Origin: Rugamonas sp.
Lineage (GTDB): Bacteria > Pseudomonadota > Gammaproteobacteria > Burkholderiales > Burkholderiaceae_D
Assembly (NCBI RefSeq): GCF_025354735.1
Contig: NZ_JANXMI010000225.1
Span: 1-64,000, forward strand
Length of the DNA stretch: 64,000 bases
Reading direction: 5' to 3'
How positions within the stretch are numbered: position 1 is the stretch's first letter; the number at the start of each line of letters is the position of its first letter. The position numbers were made by a program, and so were the translations under genes. Under the pieces are notes generated by a model. That model worked only from the letters and a program-made list of their open reading frames with translations, made no database searches and was not told the DNA's origin. This document shows positions 14,506 through 24,331 of this stretch, one piece after another.

Positions 14506-17039
14506 TTACCACCATAACCATTGTCATCGCGGCCCTCGGGGCCGTGCTGTTGCTTCTGCTGTTCCAGCGCATCCAGGCCGCGAACAGCCAATTGGAGCTG
14601 AAAAAGCACCGCTCGAAGGAGGCAGGCTTTGCCGACTTGCTGAACTACGCCGCCATGGTCGATGACGGCATCATCGTCGGAAAGAACGGCTCGTTCATGG
14701 CCTCCTGGCTGTACCAGGGCGAGGACAATGCCAGTAGCACCGACGAACAGCGCGAAATGGTTTCATTTCGCATCAACAAGGCGCTGTCGGGCATGGGCAA
14801 TGGCTGGATGATCCACGTCGATGCCGCACGCCGGGATGCGCCGAACTATTCGCCGGCATCTGCTTCGAGCTTTCCCGATCCGCTCTCAACGGCGGTTGAC
14901 GAAGAGCGGCGCCGGCTGTTCGAGGGCCTCGGCACCATGTACGAAGGCTTCTTCGTGTTGACCGTGACGTTCTTTCCGCCACTGCTGGCCGAGAAGAAAT
15001 TCATCGAAATGATGTTCGATGACGAGGCCGAGGTGCAGAACCACCGCTCGCGCACCCAAGGGCTGATCGACACGTTCAAGCGCGATTGCACGAACATCGA
15101 GTCGCGCCTGTCGGAAGCCGTCAAGACGACGCGCCTGCGCGGCCAGAAGATCGTCCAGGAGGACGGTTCGACAGTCACGCACGACGATTTCCTGCGCTGG
15201 CTGCAGTTCTGCGTCACTGGCCTGAACCACCCCGTCCAGTTGCCCAACAACCCGATGTACCTGGACTCGCTGATCGGGGCGCAGGAAATGTGGTCGGGGG
15301 TCGTGCCGAGGATCGGCCGCAAGTTCGTCCAGGTCGTATCCATCGACGGCTTCCCCCTCGAATCGACACCCGGCATCCTGACCGCCCTCGGCGAGCAGCC
15401 GTGCGAATACCGTTGGTCGTCCCGTTTCATCTTCATGGACCACCATGAAGCGGTCGCGCACCTGGACAAGTTCCGCAAGAAGTGGAAGCAGAAGATTCGC
15501 GGCTTCTTCGACCAGGTGTTCAACACTAACTCGGGCGTGGTCGATGAAGACGCCGTGTCGATGGTGGCCGACGCCGCCTCTGCCATCGCCGAGGCCAATA
15601 GCGGCCTGGTCGCGCAGGGCTACTACACCAGCGTCGTCGTCCTCATGGACGAGAACCGCGACAGGCTGGCCACCTCGGCCGGCATGCTCGAAAAGGCGAT
15701 CAACAGGATCGGCTTTAGCGCCCGGATCGAGACCATCAACACGCTCGACGCCTACCTGGGCAGTCTGCCGGGCCACGGCGTGGAGAACGTGCGCCGGCCA
15801 CTCATCAATACGATGAACCTGGCCGACCTGCTGCCCACCAGCTCGATCTGGACGGGCCTCAACTACGCGCCTTGCCCGATGTACCCGCCGAACTCGCCGC
15901 CGCTGATGAGCTGCGTGACACACGGCGCGACGCCGTTCCGGCTCAACCTGCATTGGCTCGACCTCGGCCACACGCTCATGCTGGGCCCGACCCGCATGGG
16001 GAAATCGACCAAGTTGGCCCTGATCGCGCTGCAGGCCCTGCGCTACGCGGGCATGTCGATCTACTGGTTCGACAAGGGCATGTCGGCGTACCCGACCACC
16101 AAGGGAGTCGGCGGCGATCACTACGAGGTCGCGGCCGACGACAGCAAGCTGGCATTTTGCCCGCTGCAATTCCTCGACACCAAGAGCGACCGCGCCTGGG
16201 CCATGAGCTGGATCGACGTTTGTTGCGCGCTCAACGGCCTGGTCACGACGCCGGAACAGCGCAACGCGATTGGCGAGGCGATCTTCGACATGAAGAAGAG
16301 CGGCGGCAAGACCATGACCGACTTCGTGCTGACGATCCAGGACAAGTCAATCCGTGCGGCGCTGGAGCAGTACACCGTCGCTGGCCTGATGGGCCACATC
16401 CTCGACGCCGAGGAAGACGGCCTCAGCCTGTCGAAGTTCACCACGTTCGAGATCGAGAAGCTGATGAAGCTGGGCGAGAAGTACACGCTGCCGGTGCTGC
16501 TGTACCTGTTCAGGCGGATCGAGGTCAGCCTGACAGGCCAGCCGGCGATGATCCTGATTGACGAGGCCTGGCTGATGCTGGCGCACCCGGCGTTCCGCGA
16601 CAAGATCGAGGAAATGCTGCGGTCCTTCGCGAAGCTCAATTGCGTCGTCGTCCTGTCCACGCAGAGCCTGGCCGAGGCCTCCAAGAGCGGGATCATGGAC
16701 ATCATCATCGAATCGACCGCCACCAGGATTTACCTGCCCAACAAGGATGCCAAGGCCGAGGCGGCGACGGCCCTGTACAAGCAGACCGGCCTCAACACCA
16801 AGCAGATCGACATCATCGCGACGGCGACGCCGAAGCGTCAGTATTACGTCGTCTCCGAGGCCGGGCGCAGGCTCTACGAGGCCGCCGTGGGGCCGCTGGC
16901 ATTGGCGTTCGCCGGCTCGACCGACAAGAAGTCCATCACCAAGATCAAGGAGCTGGAAGCTTTGCATGGCGATAGGTGGATACACGAATGGCTCGCCATC
17001 AAGGGCCTCAACCTCAACGACTACGGAGTTACAGCATGA
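14502..17039 (+). CDS. trbE: TrbE conjugation ATPase (VirB4 family)
   Basis: An 845-aa VirB4-type ATPase (RK2 TrbE is 852). The N terminus has a membrane helix (about 3-25). Walker A GPTRMGKST is near 494-502 and Walker B MILIDEAWLML near 683-693. It energises pilus assembly and substrate transfer at the inner membrane. The ATG at 14502 is chosen because it overlaps the trbD stop as ATGA and gives the family N terminus; longer in-frame extensions overlap trbD. The stop overlaps trbF in the same way. Confidence 0.96.
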   Translation: MITTITIVIAALGAVLLLLLFQRIQAANSQLELKKHRSKEAGFADLLNYAAMVDDGIIVGKNGSFMASWLYQGEDNASSTDEQREMVSFRINKALSGMGNGWMIHVDAARRDAPNYSPASASSFPDPLSTAVDEERRRLFEGLGTMYEGFFVLTVTFFPPLLAEKKFIEMMFDDEAEVQNHRSRTQGLIDTFKRDCTNIESRLSEAVKTTRLRGQKIVQEDGSTVTHDDFLRWLQFCVTGLNHPVQLPNNPMYLDSLIGAQEMWSGVVPRIGRKFVQVVSIDGFPLESTPGILTALGEQPCEYRWSSRFIFMDHHEAVAHLDKFRKKWKQKIRGFFDQVFNTNSGVVDEDAVSMVADAASAIAEANSGLVAQGYYTSVVVLMDENRDRLATSAGMLEKAINRIGFSARIETINTLDAYLGSLPGHGVENVRRPLINTMNLADLLPTSSIWTGLNYAPCPMYPPNSPPLMSCVTHGATPFRLNLHWLDLGHTLMLGPTRMGKSTKLALIALQALRYAGMSIYWFDKGMSAYPTTKGVGGDHYEVAADDSKLAFCPLQFLDTKSDRAWAMSWIDVCCALNGLVTTPEQRNAIGEAIFDMKKSGGKTMTDFVLTIQDKSIRAALEQYTVAGLMGHILDAEEDGLSLSKFTTFEIEKLMKLGEKYTLPVLLYLFRRIEVSLTGQPAMILIDEAWLMLAHPAFRDKIEEMLRSFAKLNCVVVLSTQSLAEASKSGIMDIIIESTATRIYLPNKDAKAEAATALYKQTGLNTKQIDIIATATPKRQYYVVSEAGRRLYEAAVGPLALAFAGSTDKKSITKIKELEALHGDRWIHEWLAIKGLNLNDYGVTA

Positions 17040-17818
17040 ACATCGTAAACATGATTAAAGGGCTGGTCCTCAAGAAGCCGAGCGACGGCGATGAGCGCGG
17101 GAGCGACGAACCAGTTGAAGGCGGACGACGCCAGGGGGAAAATCCGAACCCCTACCTCAATGCGCGCCGTACCTGGAACCACATCGGCGCCGCCAATATG
17201 GCGAGTCGCCAGATGGCCCAAATCCTGGGCGTGCTCGCGCTCCTGGTGGCGCTCGCTGCGGTTGGCGGCAATGTGTACATCGGCAGCCAGTCCAAGTTTG
17301 TGCCGTACGTGATCCAGGTGGACAAGCTGGGGCAAGCTGCGGCAGTGGCGCCAGCGCAGCGCGCCGGCCCGGACGATACGGCCGCACGCTTGGCGGTCGT
17401 CCATTCCTCGGTGGCTTCCTGGATTTCAGACATTCGCATGGTCACGCCCGACATCGCGCTGCAGCGCAAAGGCGTGTTCCATGTCTACTCGATGCTGTCG
17501 GCGAACGATGCGGCGACCGCGAAGGCGAACGAACACCTCAACGGCAGCGAGTCGAGCAACCCGTTCAAGCGTGCCGAGACCGAGACCGTGAGCGTCGAAA
17601 TCGACACGGTGCTGTACCAGGCCGGCGAGACGTGGCAGGTCGATTGGATCGAGACTACCCGCGACCGGCAGGGCGGCATGAAGGGCAAGCCGCAGCGCTG
17701 GCGAGCGCTGGTGACGGTCTACACCGTCGCGCCAACCGCCGACACCACGGAGCAGCAGATTCGTGACAACCCGCTGGGAGTCCACGTCCGCGACTTCTCC
17801 TGGTCCAAACAACTTTAA
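17036..17818 (+). CDS. trbF: TrbF inner-membrane channel protein (VirB8 family)
   Basis: A 260-aa protein, equal to RK2 TrbF. A basic cytoplasmic N terminus is followed by one membrane span (about 58-80) and a periplasmic VirB8-like domain, with a VSVEIDTVLYQAGETWQVDW strand region and RWRALVTVYTVAP near the end. It nucleates the periplasmic part of the channel. The ATG at 17036 overlaps the trbE stop. Confidence 0.94.
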   Translation: MNIVNMIKGLVLKKPSDGDERGSDEPVEGGRRQGENPNPYLNARRTWNHIGAANMASRQMAQILGVLALLVALAAVGGNVYIGSQSKFVPYVIQVDKLGQAAAVAPAQRAGPDDTAARLAVVHSSVASWISDIRMVTPDIALQRKGVFHVYSMLSANDAATAKANEHLNGSESSNPFKRAETETVSVEIDTVLYQAGETWQVDWIETTRDRQGGMKGKPQRWRALVTVYTVAPTADTTEQQIRDNPLGVHVRDFSWSKQL

Positions 17819-17831
17819 AAGGGGCAACTCC

Positions 17832-18731
17832 ATGAAAAAGCAGTTCGTAGTTATGATCTTGGGCGCGCTGCCCCTGCTCGCACTGGCCGCCGACAAGCCA
17901 GCCGCAGACTCGGCCGACGCCTTCTTCGCGAAGAAGAATCCCACGTTGACGCCGCAGGAAAAGAACGCCATCGCCATCGCCCAAAAGTGGCAGGCGAACG
18001 GCGCCGACGCGGCCGGCATGAAGCCGGTGGCGGGACCTGGCGGTGTGGTGCGCTTCGTGTACGGCGTCCAGCAGATCAACATCGTGTGCGCCGTCCTGCA
18101 GGTGTGCGACGTGGAGCTGCAGCCAGGCGAACAGGTAAACAACCTGAACCAGGGCGATCCGCGCTTCACGGTCGAGCCGGCCGTCAGCGGCGTCGGTGCC
18201 GGCGAAGTCCAGCACCTCATCATCAAGCCGCTCGACGTGGCCCTGGACACGACCCTGATCGTCACCACCAACCGGCGCACGTACCACATGAAGCTGCGCT
18301 CGCACCGGACGCAGTACATGCCGCGAGTCGGCTTCACCTATCCAGAGGATGCGGCGGCCAAGTGGGACGCGATTCGCACCCGCGAGGTCCGTGAAAAGAC
18401 CGAACAGACCATCCCGCAGACGAAGGAGGTTTTGAGCGACTTGAACTTCAAGTACGCCATCGACGGCGCGGTGGCCTGGAAGCCGGTCCGCGTCTACAAC
18501 GACGGCGTGCGGACCGTGATCCAGATGCCGGCCGCCATGGCGCAGACCGAGGCGCCGGCCCTGCTGGTAGTGCGCAAGGAGGGCGGCCTGTTCACCGACG
18601 ACGAGACCGTACAGGTCAACTACCGCGTGCAGGGCGACCGCTACATCGTGGACACCGTGTTCGACAAGGCCATCCTGATTGCAGGCGTCGGGCACGGCCA
18701 GGATCGCGTGACCATCACGAAGGAGAAATGA
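17832..18731 (+). CDS. trbG: TrbG outer-membrane core protein (VirB9 family)
   Basis: A 299-aa periplasmic protein (RK2 TrbG is 297). Signal peptide 1-20 (LLALAADK). Two beta-sandwich regions of the VirB9 type, with FVYGVQQINIVCAVLQVCDV, TTLIVTTNRRTYHMKLRS and a C-terminal VQGDRYIVDTVFDKAILIAG. With TrbH and TrbI it should form the core complex. GGGGCAACTCC precedes the chosen ATG. Confidence 0.94.
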   Translation: MKKQFVVMILGALPLLALAADKPAADSADAFFAKKNPTLTPQEKNAIAIAQKWQANGADAAGMKPVAGPGGVVRFVYGVQQINIVCAVLQVCDVELQPGEQVNNLNQGDPRFTVEPAVSGVGAGEVQHLIIKPLDVALDTTLIVTTNRRTYHMKLRSHRTQYMPRVGFTYPEDAAAKWDAIRTREVREKTEQTIPQTKEVLSDLNFKYAIDGAVAWKPVRVYNDGVRTVIQMPAAMAQTEAPALLVVRKEGGLFTDDETVQVNYRVQGDRYIVDTVFDKAILIAGVGHGQDRVTITKEK

Positions 18732-18732
18732 C

Positions 18733-19182
18733 ATGCAAAAGACCGCTCTACTCGTCTTTCTCGTCGCCGGCCTAGCCGGCTGCGCCTCCACCCCGGCGCC
18801 TGGCACCTACGGCAGCTTCGTGCAGGCGCCGGTGGCCACCGACGACAAGGCCATGGCCGACGACGTGGTGAAGAAGCTGGCGGTACTGTATCCGCCAGCG
18901 AAGACCCGGTTCAACCTGCAGCACGCCACGCCCGACGCCTTCGGCATCGCCATGGTGACGACGTTGCGGGCCAAGGGCTACGCGGTCGCAGAGGTCAAGC
19001 CGGGCGCTCAGGTTCCAGCCTTGGCGGCCGGCGAGCAGTCCCTTGCCTACATCCTCGACCAGCCGCTCGACGCCGGCCTGTACCGCGTCACGATCTTGGT
19101 CAACAGCCAAACCCTGTCACGGGTCTACCAGTCGGCGGGCGGCGCGGTGACGCCGGCCGGCGCTTGGGTACGGAAGGAGTAA
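18733..19182 (+). CDS. trbH: TrbH lipoprotein of the mating channel
   Basis: A 149-aa lipoprotein (RK2 TrbH is 160). The lipobox LAGC at 14-17 predicts lipidation of Cys17. The mature part has a small alpha/beta fold with VTTLRAKGYAVAEVKPG. It fills the VirB7-like place in the outer-membrane core. One base separates it from the trbG stop. Confidence 0.9.
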   Translation: MQKTALLVFLVAGLAGCASTPAPGTYGSFVQAPVATDDKAMADDVVKKLAVLYPPAKTRFNLQHATPDAFGIAMVTTLRAKGYAVAEVKPGAQVPALAAGEQSLAYILDQPLDAGLYRVTILVNSQTLSRVYQSAGGAVTPAGAWVRKE

Positions 19183-19185
19183 CCG

Positions 19186-20643
19186 ATGAGCACCAATACC
19201 GAAGACGTGATGTCCCCGGACGCATCGCCAGGCGAGCAGTCGAGCAAGCGCAGCGGCGTTCGCCGCGTCAACAACATGCCGCTCTACCTCATAGGCGGCG
19301 GCCTGGGCGTGTTCCTCCTGATTATGGTCCTGGTCGCGTCGGACCGGGCGGCGAAACAGAATGCGCCAGAGCAGGCTGCGGCGCAGAAGAAGGCCGGCGA
19401 CACCAATAATTTCGCCAAGGAGATTGCCGGTAACCAGAAGGACGGCATCGTGCAGGCCAAGGCGGCGCCACCAGCCGTTCCAGACCTGAACGCGCCGAAT
19501 AGCTCGGTGGCCGTCGCCCGCCCAGCGAACCTCGATCTGCCTCCCGCCCCGCCAGGTGGGGCGCCGATGCAGCCGCCGTCGTCGCAGCAGCAGATGGCCC
19601 AGCAGCAGCGCAGCCCCGTCGATGAGCAAGCCGAGCGCATCCGCCAGATGAAGGAACAATTGCTGATGGAAGCGATCCGAGCGAAATCTGGCGTGTCGTA
19701 CGCGCCGCCGCGCAGCGCGGCGTCGAGCCAGGGCCTGGCAGGCCCCGGCGCGCTCGGCGCGGCCCCGGCGACCCGCGAAGAGACCCTGCAGCGGATCGCG
19801 GCCGTACGCCAGCAGCTCGACGCGGCCACGCGGGACGACCCCACGGCGGCGTACAAGGCGCGCCTGCAGCAGTTGCAGGCGGCCGGCGTCGTCCCGGCCA
19901 GTGCCGGCGCCGGCGCGGGGCAGGGCGGCGGCCTCGCTGGCGGGGCGCCCAAGCTGGTCCAGACGGCGGCTGGTCGCAACGACGTGGCCCAGTTCGCCGG
20001 CACTGGACAGGGCGACCGTTGGCGCCTGGAGTCGCAGCCGGAGGCGCCGCGCTCGCCGTACGAGCTGCGCGCCGGCTTCGTAGTGCCGGCGACGCTTATC
20101 TCAGGGATCAATTCGGAGCTGCCGGGCCAGATCATGGCGCAGGTCAGCCAGGACGTATACGACACGCCGCTGGGCAAGTACAAGCTGATCCCGCAAGGCT
20201 CGCGCCTGGTGGGCAGCTACGCCAGCGATGTCGCCTACGGGCAGTCGCGGATTCTGATCGGCTGGCAACGGATCATCTTCCCGGACGGCAAAGCCATGGA
20301 TATCGGCTCGATGCCGGGCGCCGACAGCGCCGGCTACGCCGGCTTCAAGGACCAGGTGAACAACCATTACTTCCGGCTGTTCGGCTCGGCCTTCCTGATG
20401 TCGGCCGTCACAGCAGGGGTCGCGCTGAGCCAGCCGGACCAGGGGCCAAACAACGCCCGCCCGACAGCCAGCAGCGCCATGAGCGAGGCCCTGGGGCAGC
20501 AGCTCGGCAATGTGACGGCCCAGCTCATATCGAAGAACCTCAACATAGCGCCAACCCTGGAAATCAGGCCGGGATATCGTTTTAACGTCATCGTCACAAA
20601 GGACATGACTTTCTCGAAGCCTTACCAGGCTTTTGATTATTAA
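19186..20643 (+). CDS. trbI: TrbI core-complex protein (VirB10 family)
   Basis: A 485-aa protein (RK2 TrbI is 463). One membrane span near 31-48, then a long Ala/Gln/Pro/Gly-rich periplasmic linker (about 60-290), and a C-terminal VirB10 barrel domain starting ELRAGFVVPATLISGINSEL with IPQGSRLVGSYASDVAYGQ and IGWQRIIFPDG. It spans both membranes in the channel core. The linker is slightly longer than in RK2. Confidence 0.95.
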   Translation: MSTNTEDVMSPDASPGEQSSKRSGVRRVNNMPLYLIGGGLGVFLLIMVLVASDRAAKQNAPEQAAAQKKAGDTNNFAKEIAGNQKDGIVQAKAAPPAVPDLNAPNSSVAVARPANLDLPPAPPGGAPMQPPSSQQQMAQQQRSPVDEQAERIRQMKEQLLMEAIRAKSGVSYAPPRSAASSQGLAGPGALGAAPATREETLQRIAAVRQQLDAATRDDPTAAYKARLQQLQAAGVVPASAGAGAGQGGGLAGGAPKLVQTAAGRNDVAQFAGTGQGDRWRLESQPEAPRSPYELRAGFVVPATLISGINSELPGQIMAQVSQDVYDTPLGKYKLIPQGSRLVGSYASDVAYGQSRILIGWQRIIFPDGKAMDIGSMPGADSAGYAGFKDQVNNHYFRLFGSAFLMSAVTAGVALSQPDQGPNNARPTASSAMSEALGQQLGNVTAQLISKNLNIAPTLEIRPGYRFNVIVTKDMTFSKPYQAFDY

Positions 20644-20658
20644 CTTCAAGGAGAAAAT

Positions 20659-21435
20659 ATGAAACCGCTCACCCGAAAAGTTTTAGCCGCTAAAGTCGCT
20701 TTGCTGATGGCCGTGTCCTCGATCCCTGGTGGCATCACGCCGGCCTATGCCGGCATCCCCGTGATCGACGGCGCCAACCTGGGCCAGAACATCATGAACG
20801 TGATCGAAAGCGTCGCCCACACCGCCAAGCAAATCCAGCAGTACCAGACCCAACTGCAGCAGTACGAGAACATGCTGAAAAACACCACGCAGCCATCGAT
20901 GCAGATTTGGGACGCGGCGACCACGACGATGAACCAGTTGCGTGGCTCCATCGACACGTTGAACTATTACAAGACAAGCCTGGGCAGCATCGACGCCTAC
21001 CTCGGCAAGTTCAAGGACACGGCCGGCTACCGGGCGAATCCGTGCTTCTCGCCGACTGGCTGCACGCCGGCCGAGTGGAGCGCCTTGAAGGACCAGGAAC
21101 GCATCGGGTCGGAGTCGCAAAAGAAAGCGACCGATGCCCTGTTCAAGGGGCTTGAAAAGCAGCAGGACGCAATGGAAAGCGATGCCACGCAATTGCAGCG
21201 CTTGCAGTCAGCGGCCAACGGCGCCCAGGGCCAGATGGAGGCGATAGGGTACGCCAACCAGTTGGCGAGCCACCAGTCGAACCAGCTCCTTCAAATCAGG
21301 GGATTGTTGATCGCGCAGCAGAACGCCGTGGCGACACGCAATCAGGCGCTGGCGGATCGCGAGGCGAAGGAGGCGGCGGCCTCCGACCAGATTCGCGCCG
21401 GCACGTTCCATCCGTCCACCGGCCGGACTTGGTAA
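20659..21435 (+). CDS. trbJ: TrbJ pilus-tip/adhesion protein (VirB5 family)
   Basis: A 258-aa secreted protein, the RK2 length. Signal peptide about 1-31 (ITPAYAG). The mature protein is helical and Gln-rich (HTAKQIQQYQTQLQQYENML). AAGGAG is upstream. Codons 11-16 coincide with a perfect KorB operator (20692-20704). Confidence 0.93.
   Translation: MKPLTRKVLAAKVALLMAVSSIPGGITPAYAGIPVIDGANLGQNIMNVIESVAHTAKQIQQYQTQLQQYENMLKNTTQPSMQIWDAATTTMNQLRGSIDTLNYYKTSLGSIDAYLGKFKDTAGYRANPCFSPTGCTPAEWSALKDQERIGSESQKKATDALFKGLEKQQDAMESDATQLQRLQSAANGAQGQMEAIGYANQLASHQSNQLLQIRGLLIAQQNAVATRNQALADREAKEAAASDQIRAGTFHPSTGRTW
20692..20704. promoter_or_regulatory. KorB operator inside the trbJ signal-peptide coding region
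   Basis: TTTAGCCGCTAAA, perfect, encoding the Leu-Ala-Ala-Lys stretch of the TrbJ signal peptide. It is not at a promoter, so a road-block, KorB-loading or condensation role is possible. Confidence 0.88.
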
Positions 21436-21445
21436 GGGGAGCCCG

Positions 21446-21646
21446 ATGATGAAGATCAAAGCGCAAATACTGATCGCCGTTGCGGCGGCGACGCTCCTGG
21501 GCGGCTGCTATCAAAAGGTCGAGGTAGCGACAACACCTTGCGACGAGTTGGGCAAGACCACCGATCCAAAACTCCAGGCTGAATTGGAGAAGAAGTGCGG
21601 TCGCGGCGGCCCGGCCTACAAGCCAAGCTCCGGCAAAACCTGGTAA
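21446..21646 (+). CDS. trbK: TrbK entry-exclusion lipoprotein
   Basis: A 66-aa (or 65-aa from the second Met) lipoprotein. Signal sequence with lipobox LGGC around 18-21, then a short charged mature part ending PSSGKTW. RK2 TrbK (69 aa) sits at the inner membrane of the recipient and blocks entry of related plasmids. Position between trbJ and trbL is decisive. Confidence 0.88.
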   Translation: MMKIKAQILIAVAAATLLGGCYQKVEVATTPCDELGKTTDPKLQAELEKKCGRGGPAYKPSSGKTW

Positions 21647-21655
21647 GGAACGACT

Positions 21656-23332
21656 ATGAAAATGCCAGTCATTAAGATGTCTCGGATTGCGTGGCTGCTG
21701 CTCTTGTGGCTGGCGGTTTTCTCAGTTCGCGCATACGCGGCCGGACCAGGCGCGACTAGCGACGACGTGATGGACAATGTGCTGAACCGGTACGCCACGG
21801 TAGCGAGCACCTGGGGGGGTCTCATGACCACCAGGGCGACCTGGTTGTTCTGGCTCCTGGTAGTCATCAGCATGGTCTGGACGTTCGGTTTGATGGCCTT
21901 GCGCAAGGCCGACATCGGCGAGTTCTTCGCTGAGTTCATCAGGTTCACCATGTTCACGGGTTTCTTCTGGTGGCTGCTGATGAACGGTCCTCGCTTCGCG
22001 ACGGACATCATGACCTCGCTCAGAATGATCGGCGCGCAGGCGTCGGGACTACCGAACACGCTGGCCCCCTCCGGGATAGTCGATATAGGTTTCGACATCT
22101 TCAACAAGGTTGTGGATCAATCCACGGTCTGGAAACCCATGGACAGCCTGTTCGGCCTTCTGCTAAGCATGGCCATCCTCATCGTTTTCGCGCTCATCGG
22201 CGTGAACATGCTGCTGTTGCTGATCAGCGGCTGGATTTTCGCGTACGCGGGCGTTTTCATCCTGGGCTTCGGCGGATCGCGGTGGACCTCGGACATGGCT
22301 ATCGGCTATTTCAAATCCATTTTGAACATCGGCCTGCAACTGATGACCATGGTTCTCCTGGTCGGCATCGGCAAGTCCTTCGTGGACTCGTACTACGTGT
22401 CGATGAGCGCCGGTATGACGCTCAAGGAATTGGCCGTCATGGCCGTGGTGGCTGCGATCCTCCTGGCGTTGGTGGCGAAAGTGCCGCCGCAGGTCGGTGC
22501 GCTGGCGGGCGGCTCGACCGGCAGCCTCGGCTCGAACTTCGGGGTAGGGGCGGCGGTCGGCGCCGCCGCGATGGGCGCTGCCGCCGTCGCCACGGCCGGC
22601 GCAGCGCTGGCTGCTGGCGCCGCTGGCGGTGCTGGCGGCCTGTCGGCGCTCAAGGCGGCATTCGCCAGCGCGAGCGCTTCCGAGGCCGCTGGCAGTGGTT
22701 CCAGCGCCTTGATGAGTGCTGCAGGGGGCGCGGGTGCGGAAGCGAGCGGCGGCGCAAGCGCGCTCGCCTCGGCCATGGGCGATTCCTCAAGTGGCGGCGG
22801 TACCGGATCGGGCGGCGGTTCGGGTTCCGGCGCCGGCAGCTCGGGCAGCTCGGGCAGCACCGACACCGGGGCGGGATCGGCGGCAGCGAACGACGGCGCG
22901 GCCGGACCAGGCGGCTCCGAGGCGTCGGCTTCCGGCGCCGGGTCGGACGGCGGCGCCGGGGGCGACAAGGGGGCCGGCGCCGGCAGCGCGAGCGGCGACG
23001 CCGGGTCGCCAGGCGAGGTCAAACCCAGTCGGCCGATGTCCGCTGCCGGCGCGCTGGCGGCCAAGGCCGGACGGATCGCGGCCGGCACGGCCGTCAACCT
23101 CGCGCAGGGTTCGTACGACGTTGCCAAGGACCGCGCGCTTGGCATCAAGGACAGCATGAAGGAGCGCATCGCCGACACGACAGGCGGCCGGATCGCGGCG
23201 GCCATCCAGGCAAGACAGGCCGCTACCAGCAGCGGCGGCGAGTCGGCCACGTTCGAGGAGAACAGTCTTTCGGGCGCCAAGTCGGCCGAAGCTGCAGAGG
23301 AAATCGCGGCCTTCCGCGACCGTAAATCGTAA
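21656..23332 (+). CDS. trbL: TrbL polytopic inner-membrane channel protein (VirB6 family)
   Basis: A 558-aa protein (RK2 TrbL is 528). Signal-like helix 1-24, then about six membrane segments in residues 50-300, including the MLLLLISGWIFAYAGVFILG core. From about 300 the protein is low-complexity Ala/Gly/Ser, with long GSGSGAGSSGSSGS-type runs (about 350-455), before a charged helical end. AAGGA lies upstream. Confidence 0.93.
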   Translation: MKMPVIKMSRIAWLLLLWLAVFSVRAYAAGPGATSDDVMDNVLNRYATVASTWGGLMTTRATWLFWLLVVISMVWTFGLMALRKADIGEFFAEFIRFTMFTGFFWWLLMNGPRFATDIMTSLRMIGAQASGLPNTLAPSGIVDIGFDIFNKVVDQSTVWKPMDSLFGLLLSMAILIVFALIGVNMLLLLISGWIFAYAGVFILGFGGSRWTSDMAIGYFKSILNIGLQLMTMVLLVGIGKSFVDSYYVSMSAGMTLKELAVMAVVAAILLALVAKVPPQVGALAGGSTGSLGSNFGVGAAVGAAAMGAAAVATAGAALAAGAAGGAGGLSALKAAFASASASEAAGSGSSALMSAAGGAGAEASGGASALASAMGDSSSGGGTGSGGGSGSGAGSSGSSGSTDTGAGSAAANDGAAGPGGSEASASGAGSDGGAGGDKGAGAGSASGDAGSPGEVKPSRPMSAAGALAAKAGRIAAGTAVNLAQGSYDVAKDRALGIKDSMKERIADTTGGRIAAAIQARQAATSSGGESATFEENSLSGAKSAEAAEEIAAFRDRKS

Positions 23333-23352
23333 CCATCTTGAAGGGGAACATC

Positions 23353-23721
23353 ATGAAATTGAAGGCGATAATTGCCGCATCCGTGGTCGCTGCGACCGCA
23401 TCGGCGCCGCTGGCCACCAGCGCGCAGGAGGTCCTGACCGGCGACACCAAACTGGCCTGCGAGGCCATCATGTGCCTGGCCTCGCCCACCAGGCCGGCCG
23501 AATGCATGGCCGCGATCACGAAGTACTTCAGCATTTCGCTACGCCGATTCAGCAGCACGCTCCGCGCCCGCAAGAACTTTCTGTCGCTCTGCCCTCGGGT
23601 CGATCCGGACACGATCAACCAGGTTGTGAACAACAACCCGCCCGAGCCAGATCCGCCAGAAGTGCCGTTGCCGGTCCCGTGCGACCCGCGCAATCAGGCC
23701 ATCAAGTGCCAAGAACGCTAA
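23353..23721 (+). CDS. trbM: TrbM-like secreted mating protein
   Basis: A 122-aa protein with a signal peptide (about 1-24, cut near TSAQE) and the TrbM signature VLTGDTKLACEAIMCLAS...RPAECMAAITKYFSI. Cysteines suggest disulphides in the periplasm. It is shorter than RK2 TrbM (195). The C-terminal half here is a Pro-rich tail, so it may be a trimmed version. The ATG at 23353 follows AAGGGGAACATC. Confidence 0.85.
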   Translation: MKLKAIIAASVVAATASAPLATSAQEVLTGDTKLACEAIMCLASPTRPAECMAAITKYFSISLRRFSSTLRARKNFLSLCPRVDPDTINQVVNNNPPEPDPPEVPLPVPCDPRNQAIKCQER

Positions 23722-23749
23722 CGGACCGAACCCCAAACACGGACCCATC

Positions 23750-24331
23750 ATGCCCATCGACCTCCCCCCGTTCATGCAGGAACGCATCGTCTGCTCCGTC
23801 GCGGCAGCGGCCAAGTACGACATACCCGCAAACATCCTGCTGGCCGTGGCCGAGAAGGAGAACGGCAGGGCGGGGCAGTGGGTCCTGAACAGCAGCAACG
23901 GGAGCCACGACGTGGGGCCGCTGCAGTTCAACACGAACTATCTGCGCGAACTGGCGCCGTACGGGATCGCCCCGAGCCATGTGGCGGCGGCCGGGTGCTA
24001 TCCGTTCGACCTGGCCGCCTGGCGGCTGCGCAAGCACATCAGGTACGACATGGGCGACCTTTGGACGCGGGCCGCGAACTACCATTCGCGGACCCCGCAG
24101 TTCAATCAGGTCTACAGGGCCGACTTGATCGTCCGCGCCGCCAAGTGGGCCGATTGGCTCGGCAAGCACTACCAGACGCACGACCAGGCCATGGCCGACG
24201 CGGCGCTGCCGGCGCCGGCCGCCGCGCCGGCCACGGCACCGGCCATTACGCCGGCCGCGCCCCCGGTCAAGTACGTCCCGCGCCGGCTGATCGTAAGCGC
24301 GAGCGCGTCGCCGGCCGGGGAAACGCGGTGA
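23750..24331 (+). CDS. trbN: TrbN lytic transglycosylase
   Basis: A 193-aa protein (RK2 TrbN is about 210). A lysozyme-like transglycosylase domain fills residues 15-130, with VAEKENGRAG carrying the likely catalytic Glu and GPLQFNTNYLRELA after it. The C-terminal 55 residues are Ala/Pro-rich. It would open peptidoglycan for the channel. No clear signal peptide is seen at this start. Confidence 0.88.
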   Translation: MPIDLPPFMQERIVCSVAAAAKYDIPANILLAVAEKENGRAGQWVLNSSNGSHDVGPLQFNTNYLRELAPYGIAPSHVAAAGCYPFDLAAWRLRKHIRYDMGDLWTRAANYHSRTPQFNQVYRADLIVRAAKWADWLGKHYQTHDQAMADAALPAPAAAPATAPAITPAAPPVKYVPRRLIVSASASPAGETR

